Source: Fictibacillus nanhaiensis
GTDB taxonomy: Bacteria > Bacillota > Bacilli > Bacillales > Fictibacillaceae
Assembly: GCF_023715445.1 (NCBI RefSeq)
Contig: NZ_JAMBOD010000005.1
Coordinates: 62,001-126,000 of the forward strand
Length of the DNA: 64,000 nt
Direction: 5' to 3'
The notes under the pieces are model-generated. The model made no database searches, was not told where the DNA came from, and saw only the letters and a program-made list of their open reading frames with translations. Each line of letters begins with the position of its first letter. The first letter of the stretch is position 1. Shown in pieces: positions 31,970 to 39,983 of the stretch. The position numbers and the translations under genes were made by a program.

Positions 31970-33201
31970 GATGCGTTTCCTCCGTTTCTCAGGATTCGCT
32001 TTTTCTTACGCTGAAGGAAAGCATTAAGAATAAACAGCAGAATTCCACCCAATAAGAAAAATACTGATTTAGGCATGAAATCCCATGCAAGGTTGAAGTA
32101 CCCTATTAGGCATACCAGCAAGAATAAAACGATTCCAAAATTAATCTGAGACCGATTTTCATTCCGGTACCCTTCTGCCAGCATGAATCCAGAATAAACA
32201 AACATAACAACCAAATATAAAAGACCAACCATTAATGAATCTGCTGCATTTACTAAGTAGAAAAAAGGAACAAAAATAAGCAATTCCCATAAATACAAAA
32301 ATCGATTTTCTTTTCTTTTTCCGATAATCGCAAGGCAAATGATAACCATTAATAATGGCAGATAGAGGGCAGCATTTGGAAGTTCAAATTCAGAAGTAAA
32401 TTCATTAGTCAGTGTAAAATAAAACCCATAGGCAAAACCAAATCCAATAAGGGATCCAATCCTGTTAAACGATTGTTTAAATACTGGTTTTTCTACCCAA
32501 AGTCCTGCAGTATAAAGCGCGAACCCGAAAAGGAAGAACCAGAGCAGGTTCAGATCTTCAACAATAATAAACAGTAACACTTGAACACTTACACCTAGCG
32601 TGAAAAGCAAAGTTTCTTGCCTTCTTGGATATAAAAATACAAAACCTCCGACACTGATCAAAAAGAGAAGGAATAATAAATAACTAAAGCTATTGAATTC
32701 TCCCATATTGTACAATTGTCCGCCTATCGTTAAAACAATTAAAAGCAGGAAGAAAAGCTTGTGCCTGTCTCTGAACAAATAATAAACAGCAGGTAAACTC
32801 CAGAACACAAATAGCCTTGCATCTACAGCGGTTAAATGAAAGGTTTGCCCTAAAAGAATAATACTGGCACCAAATGTCACAATACCAAGCAGGTTAAGGG
32901 ATGTACCTAATATTTCATTCCCTTTTTTGATAAACTTTTCACCAGCTAGATAGAAGCTGGCCATGATTACGATTAAAAGGGAAAGACGTACAAGAGGGGG
33001 GATTTCACCCCAGTTTGATGCGATAAACGATAAGATTCCGATAGCAATTAAGATGCTTGCTAATACAGGAAGAATTCCCGTAAATTTGTTTTGTTCTTTT
33101 GAATCTGAATAACGGGAAACAATTCGATCAAGCTGGTCAGATGTAATGATTTTTTCCTCAACCCATTTTTGTCCTTCGTGTCTCATCCATTTTTGATTCA
33201 T
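31966..33201 (-). CDS. DUF2157 membrane protein
   Basis: A 411-residue membrane protein. The N-terminal ~40 residues are soluble and contain the DUF2157-type WVEEKIITSDQLDRIVSRY. About 12 membrane segments follow, the first being FTGILPVLASILIAIGILSFIASNWGEIP with the typical ASNW motif. It forms an operon with the GDYXXLXY protein. A near copy of the TAAACA palindrome (TAAACGATTGTTTA, about 32465) lies in the coding region. Function unknown. Confidence 0.85.
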   Translation of the reverse strand: MNQKWMRHEGQKWVEEKIITSDQLDRIVSRYSDSKEQNKFTGILPVLASILIAIGILSFIASNWGEIPPLVRLSLLIVIMASFYLAGEKFIKKGNEILGTSLNLLGIVTFGASIILLGQTFHLTAVDARLFVFWSLPAVYYLFRDRHKLFFLLLIVLTIGGQLYNMGEFNSFSYLLFLLFLISVGGFVFLYPRRQETLLFTLGVSVQVLLFIIVEDLNLLWFFLFGFALYTAGLWVEKPVFKQSFNRIGSLIGFGFAYGFYFTLTNEFTSEFELPNAALYLPLLMVIICLAIIGKRKENRFLYLWELLIFVPFFYLVNAADSLMVGLLYLVVMFVYSGFMLAEGYRNENRSQINFGIVLFLLVCLIGYFNLAWDFMPKSVFFLLGGILLFILNAFLQRKKKRILRNGGNAS

Positions 33202-33361
33202 CTTATTCCCACCTCAATTCAAGTATATGTATGTAAGATAGATTTCAGATTATTGGTTTATAATATTCTCTTTAAGTGTAATATTACACTGTTACATTTA
33301 TGCTATCAAGAAACAAAACAGGTGTTTAATTCGAAATATATGTGGTCGATATAAAAAATTA

Positions 33362-33388
33362 GGAACAGCCGTTAGCAGGCAGTTCCTA
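33362..33388 (-). terminator. terminator of the SDR remnant
   Basis: On the minus strand GGAACTGCC / GGCTGTTCC stem followed by AATTTTTT. It survives although the gene upstream is broken. Confidence 0.8.
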
Positions 33389-33396
33389 AAGGTAAT

Positions 33397-33623
33397 TTAT
33401 TTTTTATCTTGAACATAATGGACAATTTTCAAAACTGACTTTCGCGGAAGGAAACGGACTAAGTTTGCTAAAGCTTTATTTTTAAACCCATTGCTCAGCT
33501 ATTTCTTTGAGCTTCGTTTCGTTTCTTGCGTTTAGGACGAGGTGATATCCATCCTTGGCAAAGAGTGATGCGAACTCTAAACTAATTGCTTGAGGCACCG
33601 GTAATTAAAACTGTTTTATTCAT
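33397..33623 (-). pseudogene. remnant of a short-chain dehydrogenase/reductase
   Basis: The minus strand opens with MNKTVLITGAS, the start of an SDR Rossmann fold. A small deletion at the GxxxGIG loop shifts the frame. In the next frame LEFASLFAKDGYHLVLNARN and TKLKEIAEQW continue the expected sequence. After a stop, LANLVRFLPRKSVLKIVHYV matches the usual SDR C terminus. About 180 central residues, including the catalytic YxxxK, are missing. An internal deletion plus frameshift is the simplest reading. The old terminator follows. It is divergent from the aldehyde dehydrogenase. Confidence 0.85.
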
Positions 33624-33764
33624 AAAGGTTATACCCCGTTTCTTTTATGTTTATAGGTTTAAGAATATCGACATATTATCAATTCGAAAAAATAAATAAA
33701 CATTAAAGCGTAAAAAAGGTATGATGAAAGATGTATGAATGTTTTGACAAAGGAGGTGCGCCAC

Positions 33765-35282
33765 ATGAAAAATGTATTAATAGCAAAACATCCTGCAACC
33801 GGCGAAACAATTGACCAGTGGCTTGAAACTGAAATTCAGCATGTACCTGAAATGTATGAAAAAGCGTCGGCAGCATTCAAGTTTTGGTCCAGCCGCTCAT
33901 TAGAAACCAGGCTTACATTTATAAAGAAAATGAAGCAATATTTGCTTGATAATATGGATGAAATCGTTGAAGAAATATGTTCGGCAACGGGTAAAGTAAG
34001 GACAGAAGCATTAACCGCAGATCTTATGCCAGTTATAGATATTCTGCAGCACTATGAAAAGCGCGCACCAAAAGTATTAAAGCGCAAAAGAATTTCTACA
34101 CCGCTTCTTTTTGTAGGAAAGTCATCGTATGTTGATTATTTTCCTTTAGGAACGGTTTTAATCATTTCACCATGGAACTACCCATTTCAACTTTCCATGA
34201 CACCTGTTATTTCAGCTTTAATTGCAGGTAACTCAGTAATATTAAAGCCATCTGAGGTCACACCAACTATAGGTTTATTGATTGAAAAAATTGCAAGAGA
34301 GATCAATCTGCCGAAAAATGTAATTCAAGTAGCACATGGAGGTAAAGAGTTAGGTCAGGAGCTTGTCTCTGGAACACCAGACGGTATTTTTTTCACAGGC
34401 TCAGTTGAAACGGGCCGAAAAATTGGTATAGAAGCAAGCAAAAGATTCATTCCATATACGTTGGAGCTCGGCGGTAAAGACCCGATGATCGTGTTTGAAG
34501 ATGCTCCATTAAAACGAGCTGTTCATGGTGCTGTATGGGGTGCATTTACCAATGCCGGCCAAGTCTGTATGTCGGTTGAACGTGTTTATGTACAAAGCTC
34601 AGTTCATGGAGAATTTATAGACCGCCTTGTGGAGGAAACGAAAAAGCTGAAGATAGGAGAGGACGTTGGTTCTTTAACTTTTCAACAGCAAAAAGAGATT
34701 ATAAAAGATCATGTTTTAGATGCAATCGATAAAGGGGCATTATTACTGACAGGTAAACACCCTGATAAGTGGGGAGAAAGCATGTATATTGAGCCGATGA
34801 TCTTAACAAATATCACGGAAGACATGAAGATTGTCAGGGAAGAAACTTTTGGTCCTGTAATGCCTGTCATTGCTTTTACTACAGAGGAAGAAGCGATTCA
34901 AAAAGCGAATAGTACTGAATTCGGCTTAAATGCAAGTGTTTGGACGAAAGACAGCACAAAAGCGAACCGTGTTACGTCAAGACTTGTGACGGGCAACGCC
35001 GTGATTAATGATGTTCTTATTTCGGTCGCAAATCCTCATCTGCCTTTTGGGGGTGTAAAAAGCAGCGGCACCGGCAGATATCATGGTGATGAAGGGCTGT
35101 ATACATTCAGCCGTCAAATGTCCGTTATGAAAGATCCTGGAATAAAGCAAAAAGAGATTAACTGGTATCCTTATCAGAATAAATATAAAAAAGTACGGAC
35201 CCTTATACGAGCTTATTTTTCAAATAACAAACAAAAGGCGGCGCTTCTACGTTCATTTTACAAACAGCTGCTAAAAAAATAA
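33765..35282 (+). CDS. aldehyde dehydrogenase, class-3 / fatty-aldehyde type
   Basis: A 505-residue NAD(P)-dependent aldehyde dehydrogenase. The active-site Cys is in NAGQVCMSVERVYV, the general-base Glu in LELGGKDPMIV, and NPW appears as SPWNYPFQLS. The short N terminus and the basic C-terminal tail (about 460-505, KYKKVRTLIRAYFSNNKQK) resemble class-3 and long-chain aldehyde dehydrogenases that sit at membranes. ATG 33765 is preferred: AAAGGAGGTG lies 6 bases before it and inside the longer reading from 33735. The neighbouring SDR remnant may once have belonged to the same pathway. Substrate not known. Confidence 0.88.
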   Translation: MKNVLIAKHPATGETIDQWLETEIQHVPEMYEKASAAFKFWSSRSLETRLTFIKKMKQYLLDNMDEIVEEICSATGKVRTEALTADLMPVIDILQHYEKRAPKVLKRKRISTPLLFVGKSSYVDYFPLGTVLIISPWNYPFQLSMTPVISALIAGNSVILKPSEVTPTIGLLIEKIAREINLPKNVIQVAHGGKELGQELVSGTPDGIFFTGSVETGRKIGIEASKRFIPYTLELGGKDPMIVFEDAPLKRAVHGAVWGAFTNAGQVCMSVERVYVQSSVHGEFIDRLVEETKKLKIGEDVGSLTFQQQKEIIKDHVLDAIDKGALLLTGKHPDKWGESMYIEPMILTNITEDMKIVREETFGPVMPVIAFTTEEEAIQKANSTEFGLNASVWTKDSTKANRVTSRLVTGNAVINDVLISVANPHLPFGGVKSSGTGRYHGDEGLYTFSRQMSVMKDPGIKQKEINWYPYQNKYKKVRTLIRAYFSNNKQKAALLRSFYKQLLKK

Positions 35283-35316
35283 AAGCGATTCAGCAGATGC
35301 TGAGTCGCTTCTTTCT
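35283..35316 (+). terminator. terminator of the aldehyde dehydrogenase gene
   Basis: AAGCGATTCAGC / GCTGAGTCGCTT stem (one G:T) with loop AGAT and a T-rich tail. Confidence 0.85.
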
Positions 35317-35407
35317 TTATAGAATGCACTCTTTTTCAATGCAAATAATGATTAAGAAAAACGTAAATGGTATGGGAAGTACACTATAAATTGCCAGGTT
35401 TAAAAGC

Positions 35408-35437
35408 GCATACAGAAATTGTGATGTATACACAATA
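35408..35437 (+). promoter_or_regulatory. putative SigG promoter of the SASP gene
   Basis: GCATA (35408-35412) and CACAATA (35431-35437) with an 18-base spacer match the forespore SigG pattern (G-H-A-T-R, then CATNHTA) with one mismatch, 23 bases before the SASP start. Confidence 0.55.
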
Positions 35438-35459
35438 TGTATCAAGGAGGTGAAACAAC

Positions 35460-35651
35460 ATGGCAAGACGTAACAAATTAGTGGTACCTGGTGCACAACA
35501 GGCTATCGATCAAATGAAGAATGAAATTGCATCTGAGTTCGGTGTAACACTTGGACCAGATACAACAGCACGTGCTAACGGTTCAGTAGGTGGGGAAATT
35601 ACGAAACGTTTAGTAGCGATGGCACAACAACAATTAGGCGGATCACGCTAA
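35460..35651 (+). CDS. alpha/beta-type small acid-soluble spore protein
   Basis: A 63-residue SASP. Both family blocks are present: [15 protein letters not shown] (containing the EIASEF germination-protease site at 22-27) and [18 protein letters not shown], followed by MAQQQLGG. These proteins coat spore DNA and protect it from UV and heat, then are degraded on germination as amino-acid supply. AAGGAGGTGAAACAAC precedes ATG 35460. Monocistronic, with a SigG-like promoter and a terminator at 35673. Confidence 0.96.
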   Translation: MARRNKLVVPGAQQAIDQMKNEIASEFGVTLGPDTTARANGSVGGEITKRLVAMAQQQLGGSR

Positions 35652-35672
35652 CTCTTATAAAAACATGGCTGT

Positions 35673-35700
35673 AAAGGGGTGGAGTAATCCACTCCTTTTT
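35673..35700 (+). terminator. terminator of the SASP gene
   Basis: AAAGGGGTGGA / TCCACTCCTTT stem with loop GTAA and five T. Confidence 0.9.
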
Positions 35701-35721
35701 ATGAAGGAGTGTAATTTATTT

Positions 35722-35970
35722 ATGGCAATGTGTCCAATTTGCAACAACTTTCAAACGATAAATGTCCGATGTCCGGAATGCGGCCGGGCTATTCAAGACC
35801 AAGGGAAAGTAAGTGATTTTTTTGATGATTATAGCCCTTATATGGAAGTAGACGAACTTAAATTAGAGGATGGCTATCCGACAGACTTCAAAGACAGTCA
35901 ATGTCCGCATGTCTTTTATTGCGATGCATGCGATCAAGAAGTTCTTTTCTTTATTGGAGAGTGGCAATAA
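35722..35970 (+). CDS. small zinc-ribbon protein
   Basis: An 82-residue soluble protein with four-cysteine zinc-finger character: MCPICNN near the start and CPECGR 14 residues on, plus CPHVFYCDACDQ near the end, which may form a second site. The middle is acidic. ATG 35722 is chosen because AAGGAG lies upstream and the longer reading would begin inside the SASP terminator. Family not recognised; it could bind nucleic acid or a partner protein. Ends at the hairpin shared with the permease gene. Confidence 0.65.
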   Translation: MAMCPICNNFQTINVRCPECGRAIQDQGKVSDFFDDYSPYMEVDELKLEDGYPTDFKDSQCPHVFYCDACDQEVLFFIGEWQ

Positions 35971-36005
35971 AAAACTTCATATCCTAATACAAGGACATGA
36001 AGTTT
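35971..36005. terminator. bidirectional terminator
   Basis: AAACTTCATATCC / GGACATGAAGTTT stem between the convergent zinc-ribbon and permease genes. Confidence 0.8.
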
Positions 36006-36657
36006 ATTGGCTTATTCTGATGCGCCGTTCGAGAACGACTCTTAGGCCATCCAGTAGAGAGGTTAAAATCCAATAGATGACTGCAGCTTCTAATAATACT
36101 GGCAATACGATCAGCTGAGAAGCGCTGATCTGGTCAGCCATTAGTGTCAATTCCGGTACCGTAATAACAGAAGCAAGAGAGGAAGCTTTAACGATATCGA
36201 TTAATGAATTCCAGACAGAAGGGATAGAGATTCTCCATGCTTGAGGTAAAATAACCTCTTTATAAGTCAAATATCTGTTCATCCCCAGTGAAAAAGCGGC
36301 TTCCCATTGTCCTTTTTCTATAGATTGAATGGCTCCACGGTATGATTCCGCGATATAGGCGCTGAAATGCAGGATCAAACCAGCCAGAGCAGCTTGCCAT
36401 CCCTCAGGTACATATATGAATGTAAAGCCATTATATAGAATCAGTAATTGAATTAATAATGGTGTTCCTCTGAAAAAAGAAATATATCCTTTAGCAAACC
36501 CCGCAAGAATTTTGCTTGATGACATCCGGCATAATGCAATAACCAGTCCGAAAATAAGTGCTCCAAGGATTGAAAATAGGCTGATTAAAATAGTAAAAAC
36601 AGCTCCCTCCAGCAAATAGGGGAGGGAGTTGACCAGAATTTCTGAAAGGTTATTCAC
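36004..36657 (-). CDS. polar amino-acid ABC transporter permease
   Basis: A 217-residue permease of the HisM/GlnP type with five membrane segments. The cytoplasmic EAA loop reads EAAFSLGMNRYLTYKEVILPQA (about 118-140). FFRGTPLLIQLLILYNG is typical of the family. Its start overlaps the end of the substrate-binding gene by 8 bases. No ATPase gene lies in this operon, so the ATP-binding subunit must come from elsewhere in the genome. Substrate class is amino acid (glutamine, arginine or cystine type). Confidence 0.88.
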   Translation of the reverse strand: MNNLSEILVNSLPYLLEGAVFTILISLFSILGALIFGLVIALCRMSSSKILAGFAKGYISFFRGTPLLIQLLILYNGFTFIYVPEGWQAALAGLILHFSAYIAESYRGAIQSIEKGQWEAAFSLGMNRYLTYKEVILPQAWRISIPSVWNSLIDIVKASSLASVITVPELTLMADQISASQLIVLPVLLEAAVIYWILTSLLDGLRVVLERRIRISQ

Positions 36658-37432
36658 TTACATCTTCTCCAAAATACTTTTCGGAGATCTTTGTTAAAGT
36701 TCCGTCTTCCTTCATTTCCTCAAGAGCTTTATTCACTTTATCAACAAGTTCTTTATCATCTTTTCGGAATGCGAATGCCATTTCATTCTTGTTAAAAGGT
36801 TCACCTACAGGTTTAACGTTATAATCCGTTTTCTTTAATTCCGTTAAAATGAATAACTGGTCGTTCATTGCAGCGTCTACACGATTAACATCAAGATCTG
36901 TTAGAACTTGTGCGATACCTTTGTAAAACTTTGTTTTTGCTCCAGCTTTTTCAGCTTCTGCTGCATAGTTGCTTCCTTGTGTAGTACCAACAACTTTTCC
37001 TTTTAGGTCTTCGATTCCTTTAATATCTGTATTGTCTTTATTGACGATTATCTGTCCGCCTGAAACTGTATATGGAGTTGAGAATACATATTTTTGTTTT
37101 CTTTCATCCGTAACAGTTACTTGGTTTGCTACAAGATCAAATCTTTTTGAATCAAGTGAAGTAAACATGTTCTTCCACTCAGTAGCTACAAATTTAGGTT
37201 CCATATCAAGTCGTTTTGCTACTTCTTTTGCTACGTCAACGTCATAGCCGGTAATATCATTCGTCTTTTTATCTCGGTATGAGAACGGTGGATATGTAGC
37301 TTCTGTACCGATCGTTAATACGTTTTCTTCTTTATCGGAACCAGTGTCTTTTGATTTGTCAGACGTTCCGCAAGCTGATAAAAGAACAGCTGAAAGGGTA
37401 AGTGCCAACAGAGATTTAAGTGTATTTTTCAA
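36650..37432 (-). CDS. amino-acid ABC transporter substrate-binding lipoprotein
   Basis: A 260-residue extracellular solute-binding protein of family 3. The signal peptide ends in lipobox LLSAC with Cys21. The mature part shows ATYPPFSYRDKKTNDITGYDVD, VANQVTVTDERKQKYVFSTPY, and KGKVVGTTQGSNYA, all typical of amino-acid binders. The start is TTG 37432, 7 bases after AGGAGG; the longer reading from 37465 would lie across this site. It is the first gene of the two-gene operon. Array C lies about 150 bases upstream. Confidence 0.9.
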   Translation of the reverse strand: MKNTLKSLLALTLSAVLLSACGTSDKSKDTGSDKEENVLTIGTEATYPPFSYRDKKTNDITGYDVDVAKEVAKRLDMEPKFVATEWKNMFTSLDSKRFDLVANQVTVTDERKQKYVFSTPYTVSGGQIIVNKDNTDIKGIEDLKGKVVGTTQGSNYAAEAEKAGAKTKFYKGIAQVLTDLDVNRVDAAMNDQLFILTELKKTDYNVKPVGEPFNKNEMAFAFRKDDKELVDKVNKALEEMKEDGTLTKISEKYFGEDVSE

Positions 37433-37582
37433 ATGAAGTCCTCCTAGCCGGGGTAATCCCGACAAATTTTATAGAATTAATTGTATAAAGCGGTTTCTGT
37501 TTCGTCAATCATTTAACATTTTCCCCGAGTAAAAAAAAAATAACAGGGAATTTGTTCTATTTCTTTACGGGGTATACATAAT

Positions 37583-37653
37583 CACATAAAAATTAAGGAC
37601 AATCACATAAAAATGTACAATCATCACATAAAAACAAGACCTCATCACATATG
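37583..37653. repeat. phased intergenic array C (four units, core ATCACATAAAA)
   Basis: Four ATCACATAAAA-like cores have CACAT at 37583, 37604, 37625 and 37646: spacing exactly 21 each time. The last ends in CACATATG. It lies between the msmX terminator and the amino-acid transporter operon, upstream of the latter. Confidence 0.8.
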
Positions 37654-37688
37654 TTCCTATTTTATGGATGTTATGGGTCTCATACAAC

Positions 37689-37717
37689 AAAAAAGCCCTG
37701 CTTCAAATTAGCAGGAC
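37689..37717 (-). terminator. terminator of msmX
   Basis: On the minus strand AGTCCTGC / GCAGGGCT stem with an AT-rich loop and a T run. Confidence 0.85.
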
Positions 37718-37734
37718 TCGTATAAAAAGGTATA

Positions 37735-38832
37735 TTAACGAATACGAAGTTCAGTTTCTTTGTCAAAGAAGTGTGCTTTGTTCATATCAAACGCAAGGGA
37801 GATACTTTGTCCGTTGCGGATGTCTGTACGTGAGTCAACACGTGCGATGAAATCTTGTCCGCTTACTGTAGAGTAAAGGAACGTTTCAGCTCCCATTAAT
37901 TCAGCAACGTCAATCTTCGCATCGATCTTTGTGTTAGAAGAAGACTCTAAGAACAAAGGCTCATCATGAATGTCTTCAGGACGAATACCAAGTACGATTT
38001 CTTTCCCTGTATAACCTTTGTCCTGAAGGATTTTCATCTTTCCGCCAGGAACTGCGATCTTAGTGTCGCCAATTTTAAAGAAGCCATCTTCTAAAGTACC
38101 GTTCAAGAAATTCATTGCCGGGCTTCCGATAAATCCGCCAACGAAGATATTTTCTGGTGTGTCATAAACTTCTTTTGGAGATCCAACTTGCTGGATGCGT
38201 CCGTCTTTCATAACAACGATACGAGTCGCCATTGTCATTGCTTCTGTTTGGTCATGCGTTACATAAATCGTAGTTGTTTGCAGACGCTGGTGAAGCTTTG
38301 TGATTTCTGCACGCATTTGAACACGAAGTTTTGCATCCAAGTTAGATAAAGGCTCATCCATTAAGAATACTTTTGCGTCACGAACAATTGCTCGTCCTAG
38401 TGCAACACGCTGACGCTGACCGCCTGAAAGAGCTTTGGGTTTACGGTCTAAGTATTGCTCAAGACCAAGAATACGAGCAGCTTCTTTAACACGCTTGTCG
38501 ATTTCATCTTTGCTGAATTTACGAAGCTTTAATCCGAACGCCATGTTGTCATAAACGTTCATGTGAGGATAAAGCGCATAGTTTTGGAATACCATCGCGA
38601 TGTCACGGTCTTTTGGAGCAACATCGTTAACAACGCGCTCATCGATTACTAGTTCACCTTCCGAAATCTCTTCAAGACCAGCGATCATACGAAGTGTTGT
38701 TGATTTACCGCAGCCTGATGGACCTACGAATACGATGAACTCTTTATCAGAGATATCAAGGTTGAAGTCATGTACAGCTGTTACTTTGTTATCATATCGT
38801 TTAACGATGTTATTTAACTTAATTTCTGCCAT
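37735..38832 (-). CDS. msmX: MsmX-type sugar ABC transporter ATPase
   Basis: A 365-residue ATPase. The nucleotide-binding domain (1-235) has Walker A GPSGCGKST, Q loop VFQNYALYPHMNV, signature LSGGQRQR, Walker B VFLMDEPLSNLD and the H-loop VTHDQTEA. The C-terminal regulatory domain (about 240-365) has the MalK-like TOBE fold (GIRPEDI). MsmX serves several carbohydrate importers as a shared ATPase, so it is usually encoded away from permeases, as here. AAGGGGA lies before ATG 38832. A perfect cre site is in the leader. The yxkF-like gene upstream matches the B. subtilis order. Confidence 0.95.
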   Translation of the reverse strand: MAEIKLNNIVKRYDNKVTAVHDFNLDISDKEFIVFVGPSGCGKSTTLRMIAGLEEISEGELVIDERVVNDVAPKDRDIAMVFQNYALYPHMNVYDNMAFGLKLRKFSKDEIDKRVKEAARILGLEQYLDRKPKALSGGQRQRVALGRAIVRDAKVFLMDEPLSNLDAKLRVQMRAEITKLHQRLQTTTIYVTHDQTEAMTMATRIVVMKDGRIQQVGSPKEVYDTPENIFVGGFIGSPAMNFLNGTLEDGFFKIGDTKIAVPGGKMKILQDKGYTGKEIVLGIRPEDIHDEPLFLESSSNTKIDAKIDVAELMGAETFLYSTVSGQDFIARVDSRTDIRNGQSISLAFDMNKAHFFDKETELRIR

Positions 38833-38851
38833 TTTAATAATCCCCTTCCGA

Positions 38852-38865
38852 TGTAAACGTTTTCT
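38852..38865 (-). promoter_or_regulatory. CcpA cre site in the msmX leader
   Basis: TGTAAACGTTTTCT matches the cre consensus TGWAARCGYTWNCW at every position, 20-33 bases upstream of the msmX ATG. It predicts glucose-dependent control of this sugar-transport ATPase. Confidence 0.75.
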
Positions 38866-38971
38866 TGATGTTTTAAGTTTACGCTTTCATAATGATGGCG
38901 TAAATGGACGACATGCCCAAAATAAAAAGGTCGCTTTATGCAAGGTGCACAAAGAGACCATTCTAGAAGGT

Positions 38972-39853
38972 TCATTTCTGTTCGAGAGACAGGATAGCCA
39001 TATAAACGGCAAGCGCATTTTTAAACTGCTTCACATCGATTCCTGTCTTATCAAAAAACTTGTCTACTCTGTATTGCAGGCTGTTGCGGTGAATATATAA
39101 TTTCTTAGCTGCAAGTGAGATATTCATATTGCATTCTACAAAAACTTTAATCGTGTTTATAGTTTCTTTGTCATCTTCCAGCCATTCAGCAAGCATGTCC
39201 GTTAATGTTTCTTTTGTTTCGGTACTCGCTTCATGAAGCAGTATAGACGGTAATATGTCTGAAATCGTATAGATCGATCTTGGGGGTAAACTGCCTTTGA
39301 CCGTTAAGAAATTATTTCTTTCATGTTCATAGATTTGTTTTGCTTTATTTTGATCGTAATTGAATAAGCCGATATACACGGACAGATCGATGTAAAAATC
39401 GGTAGAAAGCATATCTTTTAAAGCTTCATACGGTGTGTCATTATAGTCTTGTTTTGAGGTTTCAATAATCACACCGCTCTTGCTTTCTTCATTAAATAAT
39501 AGAACAGCTTCCTCAGGGAAAAGTCCGTTAACCGCTTCTGTAAATGCCGTGTGATCGGTAATGGGCTGTTTACTGAAGAAATGAATAAAGCGGTAAAAAC
39601 TTTGTTCGTTTATTGTGTGTTCACCTGAAAGGATTTTCTTCCATTTAATTTGTGATGAGTTGTATGTAAGGGATGTTTCAATCTCATATTTATCAAACAT
39701 AGAGTGCAGCAGCTGAACTTCTGATTCGGCAAGAACAGATCGTTTGATGCCAAACGGTTCACCATCCGTTGTGATAAACCAGAGGTATCCTGTTTGCTGT
39801 GAAAGGTCGGTTGTAATAGATTTTTTGTAGTGCATCTTTAATTTATTGAGCAT
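38972..39853 (-). CDS. PucR/CdaR-type regulator (YxkF-like)
   Basis: A 293-residue protein ending in a PucR-type helix-turn-helix (about 235-285: VFVECNMNISLAAKKLYIHRNSLQYRVDKFFDKTGID). The preceding ~230 residues have no recognisable effector domain. In B. subtilis the gene next to msmX (yxkF) encodes a protein of this build, so control of sugar use is plausible. It is separated from msmX by about 140 bases with its own cre-bearing leader, and is divergent from the deacetylase. The ATG at 39853 is AT-rich upstream with GAAAGGATATGAAATAGG as a weak ribosome site. Confidence 0.8.
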   Translation of the reverse strand: MLNKLKMHYKKSITTDLSQQTGYLWFITTDGEPFGIKRSVLAESEVQLLHSMFDKYEIETSLTYNSSQIKWKKILSGEHTINEQSFYRFIHFFSKQPITDHTAFTEAVNGLFPEEAVLLFNEESKSGVIIETSKQDYNDTPYEALKDMLSTDFYIDLSVYIGLFNYDQNKAKQIYEHERNNFLTVKGSLPPRSIYTISDILPSILLHEASTETKETLTDMLAEWLEDDKETINTIKVFVECNMNISLAAKKLYIHRNSLQYRVDKFFDKTGIDVKQFKNALAVYMAILSLEQK

Positions 39854-39983
39854 CCTATTTCATATCCTTTCAAGGAAAAGCTTGTTATTATTATAGCAAT
39901 GTTGCGCTATATACTAAACGGGTTTCATAGAGCAGGAGGAGATAACGGTGAGAAAGTGTCCATGAATCACATCATCAACGGTC

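Noticed and set aside
33202-33396. Further gene between the DUF2157 gene and the SDR remnant
   Set aside because: AT-rich with no ribosome site or coherent protein; only the old SDR terminator is seen.
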